From Candidatus Eiseniibacteriota bacterium (lineage in GTDB: Bacteria; Joyebacterota; Joyebacteria; Joyebacterales; Joyebacteraceae): a stretch of 5,365 bases of DNA. The position numbers and the translations under genes are program-made. Positions 1 through 5,193 of this stretch are shown piece by piece. Each line of letters starts with the position of its first letter. The first letter of the stretch is position 1. The notes below the pieces were generated by a model. That model saw only the letters and a list, made by a program, of their open reading frames with translations. It ran no database searches and was not told the DNA's origin. The DNA lies in assembly GCA_030610515.1 (NCBI GenBank), contig JAUWRQ010000111.1, forward strand, positions 1 to 5,365. The letters are read 5' to 3'.

Positions 1-1
1 C

Positions 2-37
2 CGGCACGGCTACGCTTCGGGTGCGGGATCAGATTGA
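2..37 (+). CDS. Possible C-terminal tail of an upstream gene (partial)
   Basis: One reading frame is open from the left edge and ends in TGA at 35-37, giving the tail RHGYASGAGSD. It stops 22 bases before the start of the dihydrolipoyl dehydrogenase gene, a spacing normal for an operon. Eleven codons are too few to recognise a family. The third codon positions show only mild GC preference, so this may equally be non-coding leader. If real, the usual neighbours of this gene (a 2-oxo acid dehydrogenase E1/E2 subunit or a lipoate-attachment enzyme) would be the first guess, but nothing here shows it. Confidence 0.2.
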   Translation, partial: RHGYASGAGSD

Positions 38-49
38 GGCAAAGGATCG

Positions 50-55
50 AGGAGG
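50..55 (+). promoter_or_regulatory. Shine-Dalgarno site that fixes the lpdA start
   Basis: AGGAGG lies four bases upstream of the ATG at 60. It settles the start: the in-frame GTG at 21 would add 13 residues that read through this site and are not part of the flavoprotein fold. The spacing is on the short side but usable. Confidence 0.75.
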
Positions 56-59
56 ACGT

Positions 60-1442
60 ATGGGCGACAAGCACGATCTCACTGTGGTGGGCGGCGGCCC
101 GGGTGGCTACGTTGCCGCCATACGAGCCGCCCAGCTGGGGCTCAGTGTGGCTCTCGTCGAGAGGGCGGAGCTCGGGGGCATCTGTCTCAACTGGGGCTGC
201 ATTCCAACGAAATCGCTTCTGGCGAGCCTCGACCTCGTGGAGCGTGTCAGGTCGGCGGGGGAGTTCGGTGTCGTGGTGGAGGACGTGCGCGTCGACGTCT
301 CGGCCGTGTTCGAGCGTAAGGACAAGGTCGTAGAGAAACTCCGCTCGGGCGTCGCCGGCCTTCTCAGGAAGCGCGGCGTCGTGGTGTACGAGGGTGAGGG
401 TGCGCTTCGCGAGCCCGGCGTCGTGGTGGTGTCCGGACGGGGAAGAGAGACCGCGCTCGAATCATCGAACGTCATCGTTGCCACCGGATCGAAGCCTCTC
501 GTACCCGCCGCGTTTCCGTACGACGGTCGCGTCGTCGTCACAAGCCGCGACGTGCTGGCGAGGCCCGATCTTCCGGAGAGCGCCGTCGTGATAGGGGCGG
601 GTGCCGTCGGCTGCGAGTTCGCCGCCTTCTACGCCGGGATGGGTGTCCGGGTGACGCTCGTCGAGATGCTCGCCGATCTCCTTCCCGGCGAGGACGCGAG
701 CGCCGCGCGGACCCTGCGAAGCTCCTTCAAGAAGCGAGGGATAGACGTCCGCGTAGGAACGAGGGTCGAGGGCATCGAGGTCAGAGGAGATGGCGCCGTG
801 ACGTCGTTCTCAGCGGGCGACGCGGTCGAGTCTGCGATGGTGCTTCTCGCGATGGGCAGGAAACCTTCTCTGGACGAGGCGAACGTCCGCGGGCTGGACG
901 TCGCCGTCGAAGGAGGCGCCGTCGTCGTCGACGACCGGATGATGACGTCGGTGGACGGCGTCTACGCCGGCGGGGATCTCGTCGGCGGCTGGCTCCTCGC
1001 GCACGTCGCGTCGCGTGAGGGAGTGGTCGCGGCGTCGCGGGCCGCGGGACACGACGTCAGGATGAGCTACCGGACCGTTCCCCGCTGCACGTTCACGAGG
1101 CCGGAGATCGCGAGCGTGGGGATCACGGAGGCCGCAGCGGCCGAGGACGGTGTCGAGCTTGCCGTCGGGCGCTTCCCCTTCGGAGCGTCCGGGAAGGCAG
1201 TGGCCGAGGGGGAGACGCAGGGCTTCGTCAAGGTGTTCACCGACGAAGGCTCCGGCAAGGTCGTGGGGGGAGTCGTGGTCGGGCCGCATGCGAGCGACCT
1301 CGTGCACGAGATAGCTCTCGCCGTCGAGGCGGAGCTTCCGGGAGAGCTCCTCGCCGACATGATCCACGCGCACCCGACGCGCGCGGAGTGCGTCGCGGAG
1401 GCGTTCGAGGCGGTCGCGGGAAGGAGCATCCACTCGGGCTAG
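60..1442 (+). CDS. lpdA: Dihydrolipoyl dehydrogenase (E3 component)
   Basis: This cytoplasmic flavoenzyme reoxidises dihydrolipoamide on the E2 or glycine-cleavage H protein, passing electrons through a disulfide and FAD to NAD+. It has 460 residues, the normal family length. Visible motifs in order: the FAD-binding Rossmann motif GGGPGG at 11-16; the redox disulfide GGICLNWGCIPTKS with C42 and C47; the NAD-binding GAGAVG at 179-184; the second FAD contact AGGD at 303-306; the FTRPEIASVG dimer-domain segment from 345; and the C-terminal HAHPTRAE with catalytic H438 and E443. All catalytic residues are present, so it should be active. CxxxxC plus HxHPTxxE separates it from glutathione and mercuric reductases. 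Start chosen at the ATG behind AGGAGG. Its partner complex (pyruvate, 2-oxoglutarate, branched-chain or glycine cleavage) cannot be told, because the next gene is convergent and the upstream gene lies outside. No promoter is visible in the 59 bases before it. Confidence 0.96.
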   Translation: MGDKHDLTVVGGGPGGYVAAIRAAQLGLSVALVERAELGGICLNWGCIPTKSLLASLDLVERVRSAGEFGVVVEDVRVDVSAVFERKDKVVEKLRSGVAGLLRKRGVVVYEGEGALREPGVVVVSGRGRETALESSNVIVATGSKPLVPAAFPYDGRVVVTSRDVLARPDLPESAVVIGAGAVGCEFAAFYAGMGVRVTLVEMLADLLPGEDASAARTLRSSFKKRGIDVRVGTRVEGIEVRGDGAVTSFSAGDAVESAMVLLAMGRKPSLDEANVRGLDVAVEGGAVVVDDRMMTSVDGVYAGGDLVGGWLLAHVASREGVVAASRAAGHDVRMSYRTVPRCTFTRPEIASVGITEAAAAEDGVELAVGRFPFGASGKAVAEGETQGFVKVFTDEGSGKVVGGVVVGPHASDLVHEIALAVEAELPGELLADMIHAHPTRAECVAEAFEAVAGRSIHSG

Positions 1443-1444
1443 CC

Positions 1445-1481
1445 TGGACGGGCGTTCCCGACCCGTTCGGGCGCCAGTCCA
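1445..1481 (+). terminator. Long imperfect hairpin just after lpdA
   Basis: Two bases after the TAG stop, TGGAC (1445-1449) pairs with GTCCA (1477-1481). After a G/A mismatch, GGCG (1451-1454) pairs with CGCC (1472-1475). Past a two-T bulge, CCCGA (1457-1461) pairs with TCGGG (1467-1471) around the loop CCCGT. This makes 14 base pairs in one continuous stem. No T-run follows, so it is more likely a 3' end-protecting or Rho-assisted structure than a classic intrinsic terminator. The stem is seen directly; the role is inferred. Confidence 0.45.
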
Positions 1482-1541
1482 TCCTGCGTCCGAGGACGTT
1501 CGGGATGACGTCACGCGTCCGCCGTCCCTCAGACACGCGAA

Positions 1542-1574
1542 ACGCCGCGCAAGGAAGAACCCCCCGCGCGGCGT
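1542..1574. terminator. Hairpin between convergent genes, probable two-way terminator
   Basis: ACGCCGCGC (1542-1550) and GCGCGGCGT (1566-1574) form a perfect 9-bp stem around a 15-base loop. It is followed on the plus strand by pyrimidine-rich CTCTCTT and on the minus strand by TTCGC. It lies 22 bases beyond the stop of the minus-strand gene and 99 bases beyond the lpdA stop, where a shared terminator for two converging transcripts is expected. The weak T tails lower confidence in intrinsic termination. Confidence 0.5.
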
Positions 1575-1596
1575 CTCTCTTCCGGGTCTTCCTGGA

Positions 1597-2103
1597 TCAG
1601 CCCAGGCAGTCCGACGTCTTGAGCATCCGCGTCCGAGCGTCGAGATCGAGAACTCGCACGACGAAGTCGGTGATCGGATCCAGCCTGAACCTGGAGACGC
1701 ACTTGCTGTACAGACGGTTCTGGATCGCGCTCGCGCTCTCCTTCAGGATGACGTTCTCCATCACCATGCCCTCGCCCGGCGGGACGAACCACATGTCTAT
1801 CGTCACGTCCCTGGCATAGTCGATGAGTTCGACGAGCTCGAAGCTACCGTCCAGAGATGTCAGGACCTCGCTGACCAGCACGCCGCCGACGTAGAGCTTG
1901 GCGGCGACGTCCGTCAGGGGTTTCCCGTCCTTGTCGACGACCAAGCCCGAGATCGTCGTCTCGCTGGTCCCTGCGAAGCCCGTCTGGGCGGTGAGCCTCA
2001 TCGACGGGCCGGTGCTCGGCGGAGGCGTGTCCGCGGGGCCTGCAGCCGAAGCGACGCTGGCTGCAACGAGCACGAGCGCCAGTACGATACCCTTGATCAT
2101 CAT
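1597..2103 (-). CDS. Secreted protein with one carboxypeptidase-regulatory-like domain
   Basis: The 168-residue product starts with a signal peptide: K4, a hydrophobic run at residues 5-18 and a likely cut after ASA at 18-20. A proline- and threonine-rich linker follows (about 21-48). Residues about 49-121 fit a CarboxypepD_reg beta-sandwich: ISGLVVDKDGKPLTDV, then a TSLDGSFEL turn, then VTIDMWFVPPGEGMV. This fold usually serves as an add-on domain in exported and outer-membrane proteins. The last 47 residues are unrecognised and contain C135 and C166, the only cysteines, which could form a disulfide once exported. GGAAGG lies 10 bases before the first of two tandem ATGs and favours position 2103 as the start over 2100. 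The gene is divergent from the barrel gene and convergent with lpdA. There is no catalytic motif, so it is probably structural or ligand-binding. The signal peptide and domain are well supported; the specific role is unknown. Confidence 0.85.
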   Translation of the reverse strand: MMIKGIVLALVLVAASVASAAGPADTPPPSTGPSMRLTAQTGFAGTSETTISGLVVDKDGKPLTDVAAKLYVGGVLVSEVLTSLDGSFELVELIDYARDVTIDMWFVPPGEGMVMENVILKESASAIQNRLYSKCVSRFRLDPITDFVVRVLDLDARTRMLKTSDCLG

Positions 2104-2113
2104 CGCGACAGCA

Positions 2114-2121
2114 CCTTCCTT
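2114..2121 (-). promoter_or_regulatory. Shine-Dalgarno site of the 168-residue secreted protein
   Basis: Reading the minus strand, AAGGAAGG ends 10 bases before the ATG at 2103. The second ATG, at 2100, would be 13 bases away, so the first is preferred. Confidence 0.6.
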
Positions 2122-2151
2122 CCCGTTTTCACGAATTCAGCTCCAAGCCGG

Positions 2152-2181
2152 AAAGTAGCAGGTCTCGGGGGCCCGTGTCAA
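2152..2181 (-). promoter_or_regulatory. Sigma70-type promoter of the minus-strand gene
   Basis: On the minus strand an exact TTGACA (-35, plus-strand 2176-2181) is followed after 18 bases by TACTTT (-10, plus-strand 2152-2157). TGC stands directly before the -10, as in extended -10 promoters. Transcription would begin near 2145, giving a leader of about 42 bases that contains the Shine-Dalgarno. The -10 matches consensus at only three of six bases; the -35 and spacing carry the call. Confidence 0.5.
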
Positions 2182-2223
2182 CGCGAAATCCCGGGTCGTC
2201 GCTCTCCCGCCCGGTGCGCCTCA

Positions 2224-2241
2224 GCGGGCGAATGTGCCCGC
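2224..2241. promoter_or_regulatory. Inverted repeat GCGGGC-N6-GCCCGC, candidate operator (copy 1)
   Basis: A perfect 6-bp inverted repeat with a 6-base centre (GAATGT) lies between the two divergent promoters. It is 10 bp upstream of the rightward -35 and 42 bp upstream of the leftward -35. The same arms with the same spacing recur at 3408-3425. A dimeric regulator bound here could act on both divergent genes. The repeat is seen directly; the operator role is inferred. It lies upstream of both predicted transcript starts, so a role as an RNA hairpin is less likely. Confidence 0.45.
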
Positions 2242-2251
2242 CGGCCGCGGC

Positions 2252-2280
2252 TTGTTGGCTCGATGACTTGGTGCTATACT
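2252..2280 (+). promoter_or_regulatory. Extended -10 promoter of the beta-barrel gene, probably leaderless
   Basis: TGC-TATACT (-10 at 2275-2280, with the TGn extension at 2272-2274) is 17 bases downstream of TTGTTG (2252-2257), a half-matching -35. Transcription would start between about 2285 and 2289, on or just before the A of the ATG at 2289. No purine-rich Shine-Dalgarno precedes that ATG. Promoter and start codon together suggest a leaderless mRNA. Confidence 0.55.
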
Positions 2281-2288
2281 CAGCCGCC

Positions 2289-3344
2289 ATGAGGGTGACT
2301 TCACATCGAGTCGCGGCGAGGCGCTTGCCGGCGCTTGTGTTCTTGTGCGCGGTGGTGGTCCTCCAGGCCGGCGACGCGATGGCCGTGGGAAGCGTGAGCA
2401 CGGTCTCTCCGCGGCCGCTCGCGATGGGCGGCGCCTTCATGGCCGTCGAGGACGAGGCCGCGGCCATAGCGTGGAACCCCGCCGCCTTCGCGCCCCGCGA
2501 GTGCCGCCGCGGCGGAGGCCTACGCGTCCATCTGAATGTTCTGGGCGCTCCGGCGATCGCGCGCGAGACCGGCATTCTGACCGGTGTGGAGAGCGAGCCG
2601 TACGGGCGAATTCCCGGCGCCGAGAAGCTGAGCGTGGCAGTCGGGGGCGTCGTGAAGTCTGCGAGCTTCGCCCGCGGAGGCTTTGCCTGCGGGATTCTCC
2701 TGCTGGAAGAGCATCTCGAACCGGCGGGTCTGTGCAGGTCGAAGGGGCTCGCCGACGCGGGGGATCTCCTGAGCGCGTACTACTCGAGCCTCTGTGTGGT
2801 ATTCCACCTCGCGGACACCGTCTCGATAGGCGCCTCGGAGACCGTCTACGCGAGGTTCGACGGCGACGGCGACAGGCACTTCGGGATCGGCCGTTCCTAC
2901 GGGGCGCTCCTTGAGCCCAACGACCAGGTCACGGTTGGGCTCGTCTACATCGACATCCCGCCCGGCTACGAGGATTACCGTCGCGAGATCGAGGGAGTGG
3001 CGCCCAGGACCATGAACGCCGGCCTGGCGTATCGCCCGCTCCCGAGCCTCGTCCTGACGTTCGACCTTCGCGACCTGGCCGAGAAGCACGGAGATACGGC
3101 GCTCAGGCCCCGCGCCGGGCTCGAGTGGAACCTCTGGGGCCAGGCGGCGCTCAGGGCGGGGCACTATCGTGAAGAACGTGAGGGCGCGAGCGTCCTGTCA
3201 CTAGGCGTAGGAGCGATTCGCATGCCGGGTTGCCGGCAGGCCGGCGGCGACGGGAGGAGCGACGGATTCGTGCTCAACTACGCGTCGCTGTTCTCCGAGA
3301 CGGCCGGTCCGAGACATCTGCTCTCGGTTGTGTTGCACTTCTAG
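2289..3344 (+). CDS. Outer-membrane beta-barrel protein, PorV/UPF0164-like
   Basis: The 351-residue product has an arginine-rich n-region (R7, R11, R12), a hydrophobic core at 13-27 and a likely cut after AMA at 30-32. Directly after it comes the family's N-terminal signature, PRPLAMGGAFMAVEDEAAA-IAWNPAAF, at about 41-67. Alternating short strands follow, with a DGDGD acidic loop in the middle and late strands of the type GLAYRPLPSLVLTFDLRDL and AALRAGHYRE. The chain ends in hydrophobic residues and a terminal phenylalanine (LLSVVLHF), the usual BAM insertion signal, so it should sit in the outer membrane. The ATG at 2289 is chosen because upstream starts (GTG 2175, ATG 2232) would put a non-signal-like stretch before the signal peptide and would read through the promoter. 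Related barrels act as transporters or as shuttles in type IX secretion; the function here is unknown. The partial gene at 5194 belongs to the same broad group. Confidence 0.82.
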   Translation: MRVTSHRVAARRLPALVFLCAVVVLQAGDAMAVGSVSTVSPRPLAMGGAFMAVEDEAAAIAWNPAAFAPRECRRGGGLRVHLNVLGAPAIARETGILTGVESEPYGRIPGAEKLSVAVGGVVKSASFARGGFACGILLLEEHLEPAGLCRSKGLADAGDLLSAYYSSLCVVFHLADTVSIGASETVYARFDGDGDRHFGIGRSYGALLEPNDQVTVGLVYIDIPPGYEDYRREIEGVAPRTMNAGLAYRPLPSLVLTFDLRDLAEKHGDTALRPRAGLEWNLWGQAALRAGHYREEREGASVLSLGVGAIRMPGCRQAGGDGRSDGFVLNYASLFSETAGPRHLLSVVLHF

Positions 3345-3369
3345 GTTCGCATGGAAAGGCCGTTTCCGC

Positions 3370-3400
3370 TTGACACAGCGGCGTTCCGGCGTTGTATCCT
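3370..3400 (+). promoter_or_regulatory. Candidate promoter of the FlgD-Ig gene
   Basis: An exact TTGACA (3370-3375) is followed by TATCCT (3395-3400) after 19 bases, two more than ideal. Transcription would begin near 3407, leaving a leader of about 49 bases. No clear terminator follows the preceding gene, so readthrough is also possible. Confidence 0.45.
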
Positions 3401-3407
3401 CCTCTGG

Positions 3408-3425
3408 GCGGGCCATCCTGCCCGC
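3408..3425. promoter_or_regulatory. Inverted repeat GCGGGC-N6-GCCCGC, candidate operator (copy 2)
   Basis: The arms and spacing are identical to those of the repeat at 2224-2241, with centre CATCCT. It begins at the predicted transcription start of the Ig-repeat gene, where a bound protein would block transcription. Because it would be transcribed, it could instead act as a 5' stem-loop protecting the mRNA. Having two copies in two short intergenic regions favours the DNA-site reading. Confidence 0.45.
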
Positions 3426-3455
3426 GTGATCATTCGAAACCGGGGGCTTTCAAGC

Positions 3456-5171
3456 ATGATTAGATCGAGCCCGATCGGGCTTTTCCTGGCGGTTCTGCTC
3501 GCCGCGTCGGTGCCCTTGGGGCCCGCTTCGGGGGTGGAGGTATCGGACCTCGCGGCGTTCCCGAACCCGTTCTCGCCCAACGAGGATGGGATCTATGATG
3601 CCGTCGAGATCAGCTACGTGCTTTCGGACAGCGCCCGCGTCGAGGTCGACATCGTGGACTCTCTGGGCATCGTCGTGAGCAACCTGAACGCTCAGCACTG
3701 GGATCAGGAGCCGGGCACGTACGAGTACACCTGGTCCGGCTACGACGACTCGAGCATCCTCCAGTCCGACGGTTGGTACACGCTGGTCGTCGACGCCGAC
3801 ACGGACACGTCCGTCGTCAATCCGTCCGGGGAGGACCACCACGAGCTCATCATCGTCCTCGACACCGAGCCACCCTCGGTCGGCGACCTCCTCGTGTCGC
3901 CGAGCCGATTCACACCCGACGGGGACGGCGTCGCCGACAGCGTCCGAGTCCGATTCACCCTGGCTTCGCACGAGCCGACCGACCGCTTCTGGGTCACGAT
4001 CATCGATCCCGCCGACGAATCACCTTTCGAGCTCCTGTCGGGAACGGGCGCGGAGTCGGTCGAGGTTTACTGGAACGGGTCGAACCCCGAGGGAGCCGCT
4101 GCGCCCGACACGGTGTACCGCCTGGTCGTGAGCGCGGTCGACGCCGCGGGGAATGGGGACGAGTCCGAGACGCTCCTGGATCTCGACCTCGATCCGCCCT
4201 TCCTCTCCATCGTCTTCGTTCCCGACCCTGAGGTTGCCGAGGTCCGCGTGGAGACCGACACGACGACGGTCGTCGGAAGCGCGTACGACAGAGCGGGCGT
4301 CGACTACGTAGAGGTGTCCGTCGACGGCGGCGAGACCTGGACGACCGCGCAGACGCGAGTCGCGGACAGGGAGGAGCAATTTCTGGAGTGGTCGTTCGAT
4401 CTCGAGTGCGTGGACTGCGAGCTAGGCGTCAGGGACGACACGACCTCCGTGCTCGTCCGCGCTCACGACGCGACACTCACGAGCGATGGTCTGGGGCACT
4501 ACAACACGAGCGGGACCGTTCATCCTTCCCCCTCCTTCGACGTTGTCTTCGACGTGGCGGGTCCCGTGCACGTGGGCTCGTCCGCGGATGCTCCAGACGC
4601 GACATACGAGGCGGGGCAGAAGATCACCATCACCACGGAGTGGGACGCGCCGGGTTACACGATCGAGGCCGATTTCTTCTTCGTCGACAGCGCCGTCGAC
4701 AGCATGTTCGACATGTCCGACGTGGAATCGTCCTATTCCGGCGGCGTCTACACGATCGAGTACACCACGTCCGTCGTGGGCAACACCAAGGTGCCGGCCT
4801 ACGACAAGGAGGTGCGCATCCGGGCGACCGACGTTTTCGGACGCCGCGCGGACCCGGAGGATGCGACCGTCACTATCACGGTTCTCGAGGCCGGCGGCGC
4901 TCTTTCCGGTCTGTCCGTCGACAAGAACTGGTTCGATCCGAGCGCCTCCGAGTTCGTGACGATCGGTCTTGGCGAAGGCGATGCCGGAGCCACGGTCGAC
5001 GTCTACAACATGGCGGGGACTCTGGTCAGGGCGCTTGAGGCCGGAGGCTCGGGCGAGGTCATCTGGAACGGGCGCAACGGCAATGGTGACGTGGTCGCGA
5101 GCGGCGTCTACTTCCTTCACATCACAACGGATTCGGGCAACGCGACCCGCACGGTGGCAATCGTCAAGTGA
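3456..5171 (+). CDS. Exported multi-domain FlgD-Ig surface protein
   Basis: The 571-residue product has a signal peptide (R3, hydrophobic core at 8-20, likely cut near 26). Domain 1, about 31-138, has the FlgD-Ig opening FPNPFSPNEDGIYD and later YTWSGYDD. Domain 2, about 141-245, repeats this as SRFTPDGDGVADS and VYWNGSNPEG, ending VSAVDAAGNGDES. Domain 3, about 248-350, is another Ig-like fold with YVEVSVDGGETW. Domain 4, about 375-480, is an unassigned beta-rich module. Domain 5, 483-571, is a C-terminal FlgD-Ig with IWNGRNGNGDVVASGVYF at 536-553, ending TRTVAIVK. Acidic DGDGVADS-type loops suggest calcium binding. No enzyme motif is seen, so it is probably structural, adhesive or a scaffold. 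The ATG at 3456 follows GGGGGC by nine bases and begins the signal peptide; the in-frame ATG at 3351 would include the promoter. A PorV-like gene follows after 22 bases, consistent with co-transcription and with outer-membrane export of this protein. Confidence 0.85.
   Translation: MIRSSPIGLFLAVLLAASVPLGPASGVEVSDLAAFPNPFSPNEDGIYDAVEISYVLSDSARVEVDIVDSLGIVVSNLNAQHWDQEPGTYEYTWSGYDDSSILQSDGWYTLVVDADTDTSVVNPSGEDHHELIIVLDTEPPSVGDLLVSPSRFTPDGDGVADSVRVRFTLASHEPTDRFWVTIIDPADESPFELLSGTGAESVEVYWNGSNPEGAAAPDTVYRLVVSAVDAAGNGDESETLLDLDLDPPFLSIVFVPDPEVAEVRVETDTTTVVGSAYDRAGVDYVEVSVDGGETWTTAQTRVADREEQFLEWSFDLECVDCELGVRDDTTSVLVRAHDATLTSDGLGHYNTSGTVHPSPSFDVVFDVAGPVHVGSSADAPDATYEAGQKITITTEWDAPGYTIEADFFFVDSAVDSMFDMSDVESSYSGGVYTIEYTTSVVGNTKVPAYDKEVRIRATDVFGRRADPEDATVTITVLEAGGALSGLSVDKNWFDPSASEFVTIGLGEGDAGATVDVYNMAGTLVRALEAGGSGEVIWNGRNGNGDVVASGVYFLHITTDSGNATRTVAIVK
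3468..3484 (+). other. Palindrome with T-run inside the signal-peptide codons
   Basis: AGCCCGATCGGGCT is a perfect 14-base palindrome starting 12 bases after the A of the ATG and running into TTTT. As RNA it gives a 5-bp stem with a GATC loop, a very small terminator-like shape. The same AGCCC could also pair with GGGCT (3444-3448) at the ribosome-binding site. Its function is unproven and it may be chance. Confidence 0.2.
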
Positions 5172-5180
5172 AGAACCTAC

Positions 5181-5186
5181 GGGAGG
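5181..5186 (+). promoter_or_regulatory. Shine-Dalgarno site of the PorV-like gene
   Basis: GGGAGG lies seven bases before the ATG at 5194, in the 22-base gap after the previous stop. It fixes the start and supports co-transcription, as there is no room for a separate promoter in the gap. Confidence 0.7.
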
Positions 5187-5193
5187 TCCTCGC

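Noticed and set aside
1506..1513. TGACGTCA palindrome
   Set aside because: A single 8-base palindrome between convergent gene ends, far from any promoter; expected by chance.
810..1514. 234-codon open frame on the minus strand opposite lpdA
   Set aside because: The sense strand encodes all E3 catalytic motifs. The antisense product is Arg/Asp-rich and has no motif or ribosome site.
2175..2288. N-terminal extension of the barrel gene to GTG 2175 or ATG 2232
   Set aside because: The extension reads through the -35/-10 elements and would bury the signal peptide inside the protein.
2345..2914. 189-codon plus-strand frame inside the barrel gene
   Set aside because: Arginine-rich low-complexity translation in a shifted frame; the frame from 2289 has the signal peptide, family motif and terminal Phe.
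3353..3367. GGAAA-GGCCG-TTTCC hairpin after the barrel gene as a terminator
   Set aside because: The stem is only 5 bp, A/T-rich at its top, with no following T-run, and it abuts the -35 of the next promoter.
3351..3455. N-terminal extension of the FlgD-Ig gene to ATG 3351
   Set aside because: It contains the exact TTGACA and the inverted repeat, has no ribosome-binding site, and would place 35 residues before a good signal peptide.
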